Shown here: positions 17,353 through 26,335 of the stretch, in pieces
Layout: every line of letters starts with the position of its first letter
Position numbering within the stretch: position 1 is the stretch's first letter
Origin: Marinisporobacter sp.
GTDB taxonomy: Bacteria; Bacillota; Clostridia; Peptostreptococcales; Thermotaleaceae
Reading direction: 5' to 3'
DNA: 56,772 nucleotides
Assembly: GCA_025210395.1 (NCBI GenBank)
Contig: JAOARV010000037.1
Span: forward strand, 1-56,772
The notes under the pieces: model-generated
Seen by the model: the letters and a program-made list of their open reading frames with translations, nothing else
Database searches by the model: none
What the model was told of the DNA's origin: nothing
Translations under genes and position numbers: made by a program

Positions 17353-18441
17353 TTAACGAATATGTCGATCTAATAGAACTTGTTCTTGTACCCTTCTTAG
17401 TCCTTCTTTAATGGCTCTTGCTCGAATTTCACCAATTCCCTCTACATCATCTAATTCTTCTATGGACGCTTTTAATATTTTTTGAAAATCACTAAAATGA
17501 TTGACTACATTTTGAATAACAGATATAGGAAGTCTTGGAACTTTATTTAAAATTCTAAAGCCTCTTGGTGAAACAGGCATATCTAATAAATCATCTAACC
17601 CACCTTGATACCCTAGAATCTTTCCCATATTGGATAGATCTAATAGCTCTTCAGAAGATAAATTTTTAATCTGTCTACTAACCTTATTATAATCTATGGA
17701 ATCATCCTCTACCATGTAATCCTCCGCAACATGTTCCCCATCTTCTTTTACATTGGCTAGTAGTTCTTCTAACTGCATGCTTACAAGACGACCTTCATTT
17801 CCTAATTCACTTATATATTTATCTATTTCTGAAACAATACGCATAACCATTTCCGTTCTTTGAAGAACAATCGCTACATCTTGGATTGTAACCAAATCTT
17901 CAAACTCCAGACCACTTAAGTTAATCATTGCTTGATCTAGAACTTTTCTATATTTTTCTAAAGTTTGAATAGCTTGATTTGCTTTATTTAATATTTTATT
18001 CGTGTCTTGGACAATATATTTAGAATATCCTTTATAAATAGTGATGATATTTCTTCTTTGTGAAATAGATATAACAATAAGCCCCGTCTGGCGAGCTACC
18101 CGCTCAGCTGTTCTATGTCTTATCCCCGTTTCTGAAGAGGGAATAGAAGGATCAGGAATCAATTGGGTATTTGCATATAATATTTTCTTTGCATCAGAAC
18201 TTAATATGATTGCACCATCCATTTTCGCAAGCTCATACAAATATGCCGTTGACAAATCAACATTTATATAAAAACCTCCATCTACAAGGCTCATTACTTC
18301 TTCATTATCACCTATAACGATTAAAGCTCCTGTTTTAGCTCTCAAAACATTTTCAAGCCCTTCTCGCAGAGAAGTTCCTGGAGCTAATCTCTTAATAGAT
18401 TCCATTATACCTTGTTCTTTCATTTTATCTTCTTTTACCAA
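17353..18441 (-). CDS. disA: DNA integrity scanning protein DisA (diadenylate cyclase)
   Basis: Makes cyclic di-AMP from two ATP and scans DNA for recombination intermediates. The DAC domain (about 10-150) has the catalytic motifs MDGAIIL (DGA 75-77) and GIRHRTAERVA (RHR 108-110). A helical spine follows, and the C terminus is a helix-hairpin-helix DNA-binding domain (IEELDDVEGIGEIRARAI). Length 362 matches the family. The start is a TTG at 18439-18441, nine bases after GGGAGG; the first in-frame ATG is 18 bases further and too far from that site. It follows radA, its usual partner. Confidence 0.95.
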   Translation of the reverse strand: MVKEDKMKEQGIMESIKRLAPGTSLREGLENVLRAKTGALIVIGDNEEVMSLVDGGFYINVDLSTAYLYELAKMDGAIILSSDAKKILYANTQLIPDPSIPSSETGIRHRTAERVARQTGLIVISISQRRNIITIYKGYSKYIVQDTNKILNKANQAIQTLEKYRKVLDQAMINLSGLEFEDLVTIQDVAIVLQRTEMVMRIVSEIDKYISELGNEGRLVSMQLEELLANVKEDGEHVAEDYMVEDDSIDYNKVSRQIKNLSSEELLDLSNMGKILGYQGGLDDLLDMPVSPRGFRILNKVPRLPISVIQNVVNHFSDFQKILKASIEELDDVEGIGEIRARAIKEGLRRVQEQVLLDRHIR

Positions 18442-18522
18442 TTGTATTGTCCTCCCAACCTTTTTTCTCCTATCTTTCCTATTATATTATATCTATGCAT
18501 AACAATTAAAGAATTATTTCAT

Positions 18523-19893
18523 TTAATTTTCAAAAAACATAGCATCTATCGCATCTTTTAAAGAGTTTGCTCCTATCAATTGAATAGCTTCATCTACCTT
18601 CAATTTTTTTATACTTTTTTTAGGCAATATACATTTCTTAAATCCCATTTTTGAAGCTTCTTTTATCATTTTTTCTATATTTGAAACAGATCTCAATTCT
18701 CCTGTTAGCCCGATTTCTCCAATAGCAAGGGTAGTCGTAGTATGAATATCTAATCCTCTCATGCTAGAATAAATAGCAAGAGCTACCCCTAAATCTGATG
18801 AAGTTCCTTCAGGCTTTAGTCCCCCAACTACATTTACATAAACATCTTGGTTCATAAGAGGAATTCCTACCTTTTTCTCTAAAACTGCCAAAATTAAATT
18901 CAATCTGTTTAAGTCAATACCAATAGCTGCTCTTCTTGCAAATCCTAAATTTGTTGGGGCAACTAATGCTTGAATTTCTAAAAGAAGAGGTCTTGTTCCT
19001 TCTAAACTACTAATAACAATAGAACCTTCCGTATCGCTAAGTCCTTCTAAAAATACCTCTGATGGATTAGAAACTTCTACAAGCCCTTCTTCTCTCATTT
19101 CAAAAACACCTATTTCACTTGTCGTTCCAAAACGATTTTTTACAGCTCTTACGACTCTAAATTCTTGCGTTCTTTCCCCTGTAAAATGAAGTACCGTATC
19201 CACAAGATGTTCTAACATCCTTGGACCTGCTAATTCTCCTGTTTTGGTCACATGAGCAACAATAAAAATAGGAATCCCTTTTGTCTTCCCTATATGCATA
19301 ATATGATTAGTGCATTCTCTTACCTGAGAAACGCTTCCAGGCGCAGAAGATAAATCTGATTTAAATAAAGTTTGTATAGAATCAATAATAACAAATGCGG
19401 GTTGTAATTCTTTTATATATTCCTTAATAATATCCACGTTAGTTTCTGATACAATCATCAACTTTTCTTGTATAGCATTTAATCTTTCTGCTCTCATTTT
19501 TATTTGTTCCTCTGATTCCTCTCCAGAAACATATAAAACTGTACCATATTTTTTAGCTATATTGCTGCTTGCTTGTAAAATCAAAGTAGATTTTCCTATT
19601 CCTGGTTCTCCTGATATTAAAGTTAAGGAGCCCTTTACCATACCTCCTCCTAATACTCGATTGAGTTCGTCAATATGGGTATCTAATCGGTCATAAGAAC
19701 CAGACTTTATTTCTTTAATTGGTAAAGGCTTCGTACTACTTGTAATGGTTGGTGATTTTTTATATTGGTTTATTGCCTTTATTCGTTCTTCTACCATTGT
19801 ATTCCAGCTGCCACATATACATTGTCCCATCCACTTAGGACTTTCATACCCACAGTTTTGACATACAAAAAGGGTCTTTTCTTTTTTTGCCAT
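18523..19893 (-). CDS. radA: DNA repair protein RadA
   Basis: RecA-like branch-migration ATPase of 456 residues. N-terminal zinc finger CQNCGYESPKWMGQCICG (about 10-27), Walker A GEPGIGKST (about 97-105), the RadA-specific KNRFG motif (VVRAVKNRFGTTSEIG, about 252), and the C-terminal Lon-protease-like domain with NVVGGLKPEGTSSDLGVALA. The ATG at 19891-19893 follows GGAGGAACG; another ATG four codons upstream overlaps that site. It is followed by disA, as in B. subtilis and Clostridia. Confidence 0.96.
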   Translation of the reverse strand: MAKKEKTLFVCQNCGYESPKWMGQCICGSWNTMVEERIKAINQYKKSPTITSSTKPLPIKEIKSGSYDRLDTHIDELNRVLGGGMVKGSLTLISGEPGIGKSTLILQASSNIAKKYGTVLYVSGEESEEQIKMRAERLNAIQEKLMIVSETNVDIIKEYIKELQPAFVIIDSIQTLFKSDLSSAPGSVSQVRECTNHIMHIGKTKGIPIFIVAHVTKTGELAGPRMLEHLVDTVLHFTGERTQEFRVVRAVKNRFGTTSEIGVFEMREEGLVEVSNPSEVFLEGLSDTEGSIVISSLEGTRPLLLEIQALVAPTNLGFARRAAIGIDLNRLNLILAVLEKKVGIPLMNQDVYVNVVGGLKPEGTSSDLGVALAIYSSMRGLDIHTTTTLAIGEIGLTGELRSVSNIEKMIKEASKMGFKKCILPKKSIKKLKVDEAIQLIGANSLKDAIDAMFFEN

Positions 19894-19984
19894 ACGTTCC
19901 TCCATTTTCCCTCTTATAACAACTATATCCTTTCTATTCTGATTTTATACTTTCGGTCTATAATAGTCAATGAATCAAAGGTAC

Positions 19985-20020
19985 GAAAAAAGGCTTTATG
20001 GACTTACTCCATAAAACCTT
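19985..20020 (-). terminator. Intrinsic terminator after thrB
   Basis: AGGTTTTATGGA pairs with TCCATAAAGCCT around GTAAG, followed by TTTTTTC on the minus strand. Confidence 0.85.
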
Positions 20021-20902
20021 TTAAACCACCATTGCACCTTCCGTGTCTACTGCTAATATTTTAATTTTCCAATTTCCTTCAATCGTTTCTAAAAATTGTT
20101 TCATTTTTTCTTCAAACTGGACATTTTTTTCATCAATAATAGCCATCAATGTTGACCCTGATCCACTAATAAATTCTGCTTTAGAACCTAAATCTTCACA
20201 AGCTTTAAAAACAGCCTGTATATTAGGAATTAAATTAGCTCTAAAGGGTTGATGTATTTTATCCTGTGTAGCCTTTCTTAAATGCTCAATTTCTCCATTA
20301 TTCATACTAGCTACAAGCATTGCCACTCTACTTATATTAAAAATACAATCCTTTTTACTATAATTTTTTGGAACAACCTTTCTTGCTTCATGGGTAGATA
20401 CAGTAAAATCAGGAATCATCACTACAAATCTTAAATTATTTGCCACATTTACTTTAGAATAGATTACTTCATTATTCTCATAAATAGATGCACACATGCC
20501 ACCAATGGCTGCTGGAACAATATTATCAGGATGTCCTTCCATTTCTGTCCCTATTCTTAAGATGTCCTCTTTGTTTAAAATATTGTTCATAAGCTTATTG
20601 GCAATCATAATCCCCACAACAATACAAGTTGCACTACTTCCTAAACCTCTACTCATAGGAATGTCTATCTTCTTTGCAGTAATTTTCAAACCATTTACCT
20701 TTTTTCCATGAAGGTCTAATGTTTTTTTCATAGCTATATATACTAAATTTTCTTCTAGGGGAATTAGTCCAAAGCCTACAGTTTCTATTCCTTTAGCTAT
20801 TTTTTCTACTTCAAACTCATTATATAGTGTAAGTGCCATTCCAAGAACATCATATCCTGGACCCATATTAGCTGTTGTTGCTGGTACTTTTATTTTAAAC
20901 AT
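20021..20902 (-). CDS. thrB: Homoserine kinase
   Basis: GHMP kinase of about 293 residues that phosphorylates homoserine for threonine synthesis. Motif 1 is VPATTANMGPGYDVLGMAL (about 6-24), the ATP-binding glycine-rich motif 2 is PMSRGLGSSATCIV (about 83-96), and motif 3 is SGSGSTLMAI (about 250-259). The ATG at 20900-20902 is six bases after the AGGTG site; GTG and ATG codons 3 and 2 codons upstream overlap the site. It lies 63 bases after the ACT-domain gene and ends at its own terminator. No other threonine genes are in the window. Confidence 0.92.
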   Translation of the reverse strand: MFKIKVPATTANMGPGYDVLGMALTLYNEFEVEKIAKGIETVGFGLIPLEENLVYIAMKKTLDLHGKKVNGLKITAKKIDIPMSRGLGSSATCIVVGIMIANKLMNNILNKEDILRIGTEMEGHPDNIVPAAIGGMCASIYENNEVIYSKVNVANNLRFVVMIPDFTVSTHEARKVVPKNYSKKDCIFNISRVAMLVASMNNGEIEHLRKATQDKIHQPFRANLIPNIQAVFKACEDLGSKAEFISGSGSTLMAIIDEKNVQFEEKMKQFLETIEGNWKIKILAVDTEGAMVV

Positions 20903-20965
20903 GCTCATCACCTATCCAATAATCTGTTTTTTTATTCCGTCAAGCTGTTTTTTTATAAATTTTCC

Positions 20966-21406
20966 TTATTCCATAGCAATTAATTCAACTTTAGATGTAC
21001 CATCTTGATTCCTTAGTTCATCTAAAATCTCATCTATTGCCATACTTGCCTCAGAAATATCAAAGGTAATACTTACATTAGCAATCCCATTAATCGGTAT
21101 ATCTTGATTGATGGTTAGTATATTCACATTACATTCTGCCATAATATTTAATAAGTATGATAGATTCCCAGGCGTATGCTTTAACAATAAAGTAATCGTC
21201 GCCTTTTGACCTCTACTCCCTTCTGATGGAGTAGAAATAAAATCTTTATACTTATAATATGTACTTCTGCTAATTCCCATCATTTGCGTTGCCTCCGTTA
21301 CCCCTCTAGCTTTTCCAGTTCTTAGTAATTCTTTTGTTTCAAGAACCTTTTCATAAATATCTGGCAAAATAGTTGTATCAATAATTAAAAATTTTCTATT
21401 TGTCAT
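20966..21406 (-). CDS. ACT domain regulator, PheB/UPF0735 family
   Basis: A 146-residue protein. The N-terminal part contains a helix-turn-helix-like segment (GVTEATQMMGISRSTYYKYK, about 34-53), and the C-terminal part is an amino-acid-binding ACT domain (TITLLLKHTPGNLSYLLNIM to FDISEASMAIDEIL). In B. subtilis the relative PheB precedes pheA. Here it precedes homoserine kinase, so it may sense an amino acid of the aspartate family; this is inference. The ATG at 21404-21406 follows AGAGGTGAAACAA. Its leader carries repeated GTTC-type elements (21420-21460) directly after the promoter. Confidence 0.88.
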   Translation of the reverse strand: MTNRKFLIIDTTILPDIYEKVLETKELLRTGKARGVTEATQMMGISRSTYYKYKDFISTPSEGSRGQKATITLLLKHTPGNLSYLLNIMAECNVNILTINQDIPINGIANVSITFDISEASMAIDEILDELRNQDGTSKVELIAME

Positions 21407-21419
21407 TTGTTTCACCTCT

Positions 21420-21460
21420 TTTGTTCGTTCATAAAACACATTTGTTCATCGTTCACGAAC
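21420..21460. promoter_or_regulatory. Repeated GTTC elements in the leader of the ACT-domain gene
   Basis: Two related sequences, TTTGTTCGTTCA (21420-21431) and TTTGTTCATCGTTCA (21441-21455), and the palindrome GTTCACGAAC (21451-21460) lie between the promoter and the ribosome binding site. They look like an operator, possibly for the protein itself, which has a helix-turn-helix. Confidence 0.5.
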
Positions 21461-21470
21461 TCCCTTTATA

Positions 21471-21499
21471 ATAGTATCACATTTTTATAACCTATACAA
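21471..21499 (-). promoter_or_regulatory. Promoter of the ACT-domain gene and thrB
   Basis: -35 TTGTAT, 17-bp spacer, -10 TACTAT on the minus strand, just after the clpC terminator. Confidence 0.6.
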
Positions 21500-21521
21500 T
21501 ACTTTTCAAAGACAAAAGCGA

Positions 21522-21550
21522 TAAAAATAAAGCTGCATTTTTGCAGCTTT
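21522..21550 (-). terminator. Intrinsic terminator after clpC
   Basis: AAAGCTGCA and TGCAGCTTT form a perfect stem with an AAAA loop, followed by ATTTTTAT on the minus strand. It overlaps the clpC stop region. Confidence 0.9.
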
Positions 21551-24008
21551 ATTCTCCTTTACTTAATTTCAATTTGTTTTTAAAGATAATCTTTTCATTT
21601 TCTACTTCTACAAAGATATCATCATTTTTAGAAATATTTCCTTTTAATATTTCCTCTGATAAAGAATCTTCTAACATTCTTGTAATAGCACGTTTTAATG
21701 GTCTTGCTCCATACTCTTGATCAAAGCCCTTTTCTCCTAAGAGCTTCTTAGCATTTTCTGATATTTCAAGCTTTATATTGAGTGCACTCATTCTTTTCGT
21801 TAAATCTTTGATCATGAGTTCTACGATTTCATTAATATGCGCTTGCTCTAAAGCATGAAATACAATTACTTCATCAATTCTATTTAAAAACTCTGGTCTA
21901 AAGCTTTTTCTTAATTCATTCATGACATTTTCTTTCATTTTTTCATAAGCTGTTTGTTTTTCATCTACTACTGTACCTGCAAATCCTAATGTTTTTTGTT
22001 TTCTAATAGTATGTGCTCCTACATTGGATGTCATAATCACTACAGTATTTTTAAAATCAACTACTTTTCCTTTTGAATCTGTAAGTCTTCCATCATCAAG
22101 GATTTGAAGCAATATATTGAATACATCCGGATGGGCTTTTTCAATTTCATCAAATAATACTACAGAATAAGGTTTTCTTCTTATTTTTTCTGTTAGCTGT
22201 CCTCCTTCATCATATCCTACATATCCTGGAGGTGAACCTACTAAACGAGATACAGCATGCTTCTCCATATACTCAGACATATCAATACGGATTAAAGCGT
22301 CCTCATCTCCAAATAATGCTTCCGCCAATGCTTTAGAAAGTTCTGTTTTTCCTACTCCTGTAGGTCCTAAAAATATAAATGATCCTATAGGTCTTTTAGG
22401 GTCCTTTAGTCCTACCCGAGCCCTTCTTACAGCCCTTGCTACAGCTTTTACTGATTCTTCCTGTCCAATAACTCTTTGATGAAGGATTCCTTCCATATTT
22501 AATAGCTTTTCTGATTCTTCTTGAGCCAGCTTCTTGACTGGAATTCCTGTCCAGCTAGATACAGTTTCTGCAATTTCTTCTTCTCCAACAGTTGCTTTTT
22601 TGCTTCCTGTTGTTCTCCAATTATTTTTTCTATTTTGTAGCTCTTTTTTCATTTGTTTTTCTTCATCTCTTACTCTTGCTGCTCTTTCAAAATCTTGGGC
22701 ACTAATGGCTTCTTCTTTTTCTTTTTCAAGTTCTTCTATTTTTTCTTCTAAATCTTTTAATTCAGGAGGTTGTGTTACAATTTTCAATCTTATTTTTGAT
22801 GCAGCTTCATCAATTAAATCTACTGCTTTATCTGGTAGGAATCTATCTGTAATATACCTATGGGAAAGCTTTGCAGCAGCTTCTAGCGCTTGATCTGTAA
22901 TTTTCACATTATGATGAGCTTCATACTTATCCCTTAGTCCCTTTAGGATTTCTACTGTTTCTTCAATGGTTGGCTCTTCCACATGAATAGGTTGAAATCT
23001 TCTTTCAAGGGCTGAATCCTTTTCAATATGTTTTCTATATTCATCTAAGGTTGTTGCTCCTATAGCTTGTAATTCTCCTCTTGCTAAAGCAGGCTTTAAG
23101 ATATTTGATGCATCAATAGCACCTTCTGCCGCACCAGCTCCAATAATGGTATGCATCTCGTCAATAAAAAGAATAACGTCCTTTGCTTCCCTTAGCTCAA
23201 CCATTACTTTTTTTAATCGATCTTCAAATTCTCCACGATATTTTGCTCCAGCTACCATAGAAGCTAAATCTAATGTAACCACGCGCTTATCCTTTAATGT
23301 TTCTGGAATATCTCCTTCAATAATTTTTTGTGCCAACCCTTCTGCTATTGCAGTTTTTCCTACTCCAGGCTCTCCAATAAGACAAGGATTATTTTTTGTT
23401 CTTCTACTTAATATTTGTACAACTCTTTCGATCTCTTTGCTTCTTCCTATGACAGGGTCAAGCTTTCCTTCTACTGCCATCTCTGTCAAATCTCTTCCAT
23501 ATTCATTTAATGTAGGTGTATTTTTTTTATTAGCTATACGCATATTTTCGCCAGTTTTATTAGTACTTGAATTTCCTAAAAGCTTCAATACTTCATCTCT
23601 GGCTTTTGTAAAATTCACATCACTATCTACTAAAATCTTTGCTGCTACCCCTTCTCCTTCTCTCATCAAACCCAAAAGTAAATGTTCTGTTCCTATATAT
23701 TTATGACCTAGTCTTCTTGCTTCAGCAAAGCTAAGTTCAAATAGTCTCTTTGTTCTAGGAGTAAAACCTAATAATTTTGGATCAAGCTCGCTTCCTAAGC
23801 CAATAATCTTTTTAATTTTTTCCTTTACTACATCTAAGGTTACCCCCATATTCATCAAAGCTTTTGATGCAATGCCATCTCCTTCTTGGATCAATCCTAA
23901 TAAAACATGCTCTGTGCCTACATAATTATGTCTAAGACTTTTCGCTTCTTCTTGTGCAAGAAACACTGCTTTTTGTGCTTTTTCTGTAAATCTATTAAAC
24001 ATATCCAT
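21549..24008 (-). CDS. clpC: ATP-dependent Clp protease ATPase subunit ClpC
   Basis: HSP100 unfoldase of 819 residues that feeds substrates to ClpP. Two N-terminal Clp_N repeats (about 1-145), first AAA+ domain with Walker [15 protein letters not shown] (about 208), a UVR-containing middle domain (about 420-460) that binds McsA/MecA-type adaptors, and a second AAA+ domain with Walker [15 protein letters not shown] (about 550), followed by the C-terminal D2-small domain. It is the last gene of the ctsR-mcsA-mcsB-clpC operon and should be repressed by CtsR through the operator at 26109-26125. Start ATG follows AGGAGGTG. Confidence 0.97.
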   Translation of the reverse strand: MDMFNRFTEKAQKAVFLAQEEAKSLRHNYVGTEHVLLGLIQEGDGIASKALMNMGVTLDVVKEKIKKIIGLGSELDPKLLGFTPRTKRLFELSFAEARRLGHKYIGTEHLLLGLMREGEGVAAKILVDSDVNFTKARDEVLKLLGNSSTNKTGENMRIANKKNTPTLNEYGRDLTEMAVEGKLDPVIGRSKEIERVVQILSRRTKNNPCLIGEPGVGKTAIAEGLAQKIIEGDIPETLKDKRVVTLDLASMVAGAKYRGEFEDRLKKVMVELREAKDVILFIDEMHTIIGAGAAEGAIDASNILKPALARGELQAIGATTLDEYRKHIEKDSALERRFQPIHVEEPTIEETVEILKGLRDKYEAHHNVKITDQALEAAAKLSHRYITDRFLPDKAVDLIDEAASKIRLKIVTQPPELKDLEEKIEELEKEKEEAISAQDFERAARVRDEEKQMKKELQNRKNNWRTTGSKKATVGEEEIAETVSSWTGIPVKKLAQEESEKLLNMEGILHQRVIGQEESVKAVARAVRRARVGLKDPKRPIGSFIFLGPTGVGKTELSKALAEALFGDEDALIRIDMSEYMEKHAVSRLVGSPPGYVGYDEGGQLTEKIRRKPYSVVLFDEIEKAHPDVFNILLQILDDGRLTDSKGKVVDFKNTVVIMTSNVGAHTIRKQKTLGFAGTVVDEKQTAYEKMKENVMNELRKSFRPEFLNRIDEVIVFHALEQAHINEIVELMIKDLTKRMSALNIKLEISENAKKLLGEKGFDQEYGARPLKRAITRMLEDSLSEEILKGNISKNDDIFVEVENEKIIFKNKLKLSKGE

Positions 24009-24052
24009 ACAAACACCTCCTAGTATATTTATCTTTAACTATTTATCTTCAA

Positions 24053-25096
24053 TTATTCACAACTAATTTTATTTTCTAGTTTTTTTCTTACTAAGCTTGC
24101 ACGCCTAATATCTCTTTCATTGCTACTCAATACTTTTCCTCCTCTTTCTTGTAAACAAGCTGGCTGCGTCATTACCATAATCTCATTGATATTATCAATC
24201 TTCATGTCTTTTAGTATTCCTAAATCTATACCTAACCGTACATTTGATAAAAGCTTCATGCATTCCTGTGAACTCAAAATTCTTGCATTGCATAAGATTC
24301 CAAAAGATCTATAAATCTGATCTTTTAGCTGCATTCCATTATTAGATAAAAGAGTACTTCTAGCATCTCTTTCCTTTTGGATGATCTGCCTTGTAACATC
24401 CTTAAGATTTCCAACAATATCTTTTTCACTTCTTCCTAATGTTAACTGATTGGATATTTGAAATAGATTTCCAACAAACTCTGTTCCTTCTCCATAAATC
24501 CCCCTTACAGCTAAACCAATTTGACTTGCCGCTTGAAGGATTCTATTCATATATCCTGTCATCCTTAGAGCTGGTAAATGCAACATGACAGATGCACGAA
24601 TGCCCGTTCCTACATTTGTAGGACATGATGTTAAATATCCTAATTTTTCATCAAATGCATATTTTACTTCCTCTTCTATTGTATCATCTACTTTATTGGC
24701 TATATTAAGGGCTTCCTCTAATTGGAATCCTGGAAGTAAACATTGAATTCTTATATGATCCTCTTCGTTAATCATAACACTTACAGATTCATCTTTATTT
24801 AAAAGAACTCCACCCTTTTCATAATTTATAGCTAAATTAGGACTAATTAAATGCTTCTCCACTAACACCTGTCTCTCTATTTGAGGAGCTTCTTCTAGTG
24901 TAATCAAATCAAAATCATTTCTCAAATCATGTTTTCCTTCAAGGATTGCATGAGATACCCTTTTAAAAACCTCTTTACTCTTTGCCTTTGTAAGGGCTAT
25001 GGGAAAAGGAAAATCGTCTATATTTCTAGCTAGCCTAATCCTACTACTGATAATAATATCATTATCTGGCCCTTCTTGCTGTATCCACTTTGTCAT
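24053..25096 (-). CDS. mcsB: Protein arginine kinase McsB
   Basis: Phosphorylates arginine residues on misfolded proteins, marking them for ClpC-ClpP, and inactivates CtsR under stress. It belongs to the phosphagen kinase family: ATP-binding SSRIRLARNIDDFPFP (about 16-31) and the catalytic CPTNVGTGIRASVMLHLP loop (about 167-184) with the conserved Cys. Length 347 is typical. It lies 11 bases after mcsA, its activator, and 44 bases before clpC. Start ATG follows AGGAGGTG. Confidence 0.96.
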   Translation of the reverse strand: MTKWIQQEGPDNDIIISSRIRLARNIDDFPFPIALTKAKSKEVFKRVSHAILEGKHDLRNDFDLITLEEAPQIERQVLVEKHLISPNLAINYEKGGVLLNKDESVSVMINEEDHIRIQCLLPGFQLEEALNIANKVDDTIEEEVKYAFDEKLGYLTSCPTNVGTGIRASVMLHLPALRMTGYMNRILQAASQIGLAVRGIYGEGTEFVGNLFQISNQLTLGRSEKDIVGNLKDVTRQIIQKERDARSTLLSNNGMQLKDQIYRSFGILCNARILSSQECMKLLSNVRLGIDLGILKDMKIDNINEIMVMTQPACLQERGGKVLSSNERDIRRASLVRKKLENKISCE

Positions 25097-25107
25097 GATT
25101 ACACCTC

Positions 25108-25620
25108 CTAAAGTTCTTCTTTTAAATGATTTTCAAGCTCTTTTATTTTATCTCTAAAAACTACAGCTTCCTCATAAGCTTCTTTTTTTACAGCTTCATT
25201 TAATTTCAATTTTAATTCTTTTATATCATTTTTTATTCTTAAAGATCCTCCTGCCTTTTTTGGTATCTTCCCTATATGGCTTTCATTTCCTTGAATTCTC
25301 TTTACCAAAGTATTTAATTTTTCTTCGAAAGCATGGTAACACTTAGAACATCCCAGTCTCCCTAATTGCTTAAATTTTCCATATGTCATGCCACAGTGAT
25401 CACATTTTGTAGCTTTCACATAATCCACTTTAATAGGAGAATCTTGTATAGAATCTAATATACTTGTCAAAAAGTTGTTGATTGAAAAAGATGTGTCAAA
25501 AGAAACTTGTTCATTTCTTTTTGCACACTCGTCACATAAATGAAGCTCCATCTTTTGACCATTAAGTATTTTGGTTAAATGTACTGTAGCTGGTCTTTTA
25601 TTACATTTTTCACACAGCAT
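25108..25620 (-). CDS. mcsA: McsA, activator of McsB kinase
   Basis: A 170-residue adaptor with two zinc-finger units, CEKCNKRPATVHLT...CDECAKR (about 3-35) and CDHCGMTYGKFKQLGRLGCSKCY (about 74-96, CxxC pairs), then a C-terminal UVR motif (LKLKLNEAVKKEAYEEAVVF, about 137-156) that docks on ClpC. It begins two bases after the ctsR stop codon, so translation is coupled. Confidence 0.95.
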   Translation of the reverse strand: MLCEKCNKRPATVHLTKILNGQKMELHLCDECAKRNEQVSFDTSFSINNFLTSILDSIQDSPIKVDYVKATKCDHCGMTYGKFKQLGRLGCSKCYHAFEEKLNTLVKRIQGNESHIGKIPKKAGGSLRIKNDIKELKLKLNEAVKKEAYEEAVVFRDKIKELENHLKEEL

Positions 25621-25622
25621 GT

Positions 25623-26093
25623 CTATTCCCTCCCATTATAATTGAATAAAGCAATCATCATACTCTTTAAAAGATTCGCTCTTACTTCATCTTTTATATT
25701 CATAGGTGTATGGATGCTTCTATCACTTATAGCAGCTTTCATCAATATACTTTCTCTTTCTGTAATAATTTTTTTCTCCTTCAATACATCAATAATAGAT
25801 GTACCCTTCATTTTGCCGATACGTTCTCCTATTTCTTCAAAAAGCATTCTTATATATTCATTTTTATCTACATTGATCTTAAAAATTTTTATATGTCCCC
25901 CGCCACCCCTTCTACTTTCAATTAGATATCCTTTATCTAGGGTAAATCGAGTAGTAAGTACATAATTAATCTGTGAAGGTGCACAATTAAAATAATTTGC
26001 TAATTCATTTCTTTGAATCTCAATCCCTCTATCACTAGCCTCTTGTAACAATTCCTTTAAAAAAATTTCTATAAGATCACTTAGTCTAGCCAT
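25623..26093 (-). CDS. ctsR: Class III stress repressor CtsR
   Basis: Dimeric winged helix-turn-helix repressor of the clp regulon, 156 residues (B. subtilis 154). The DNA-binding domain includes QRNELANYFNCAPSQINYVL (helix-turn-helix, about 29-48) and the beta-wing with the tetraglycine RRGGGGHIKI (about 62-71), whose glycines act as the temperature sensor in the Bacillus protein. The C-terminal four-helix part binds McsB. The frame is open to 26156, but the ATG at 26091-26093 has AAGGAG six bases before it and the upstream stretch overlaps the promoter and CtsR operator, so the short form is chosen. Confidence 0.95.
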   Translation of the reverse strand: MARLSDLIEIFLKELLQEASDRGIEIQRNELANYFNCAPSQINYVLTTRFTLDKGYLIESRRGGGGHIKIFKINVDKNEYIRMLFEEIGERIGKMKGTSIIDVLKEKKIITERESILMKAAISDRSIHTPMNIKDEVRANLLKSMMIALFNYNGRE

Positions 26094-26108
26094 ATCCATC
26101 TCCTTGTT

Positions 26109-26125
26109 TTTGACTTTCTTTGACT
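26109..26125 (-). promoter_or_regulatory. CtsR operator
   Basis: Two direct heptamers AGTCAAA separated by GAA on the minus strand match the established CtsR consensus RGTCAAA-N3-RGTCAAA exactly. They overlap the predicted transcription start and lie 16 bases before the ctsR ATG, giving autoregulation of the whole operon. Confidence 0.95.
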
Positions 26126-26127
26126 TT

Positions 26128-26156
26128 AGTTTAATAAAAAAAGAGGGTTTCTTCAA
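26128..26156 (-). promoter_or_regulatory. Promoter of the ctsR-mcsA-mcsB-clpC operon
   Basis: -35 TTGAAG, 17-bp spacer, -10 TAAACT on the minus strand, immediately before the CtsR operator. The -10 is imperfect. Confidence 0.6.
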
Positions 26157-26289
26157 GTTTGATTTTTTTGAAAATTATAAGATTTTTTCATATATATATA
26201 GTATTTCCTTTATTTTTCTATTGTTTTCTATCTATTTTTGCCTTTTACCATAAATATTATAATCTTTTGAAAAATTCTTCTTCTTTCTA

Positions 26290-26324
26290 AAAAGTAAATA
26301 AAGATGGTAGCTATACCATCTTTA
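26290..26324 (-). terminator. Intrinsic terminator after the EF-G-like gene
   Basis: AAAGATGGTATA and TACCATCTTT form a hairpin followed by ATTTACTTTTT on the minus strand, 12 bases after the stop codon. Confidence 0.85.
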
Positions 26325-26335
26325 TTTATATCCTA

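Noticed and set aside
23146..23706. 186-codon plus-strand ORF inside clpC
   Set aside because: It is antisense to a conserved region of clpC, has a low-complexity Ser/Phe/Ile composition and no ribosome binding site.
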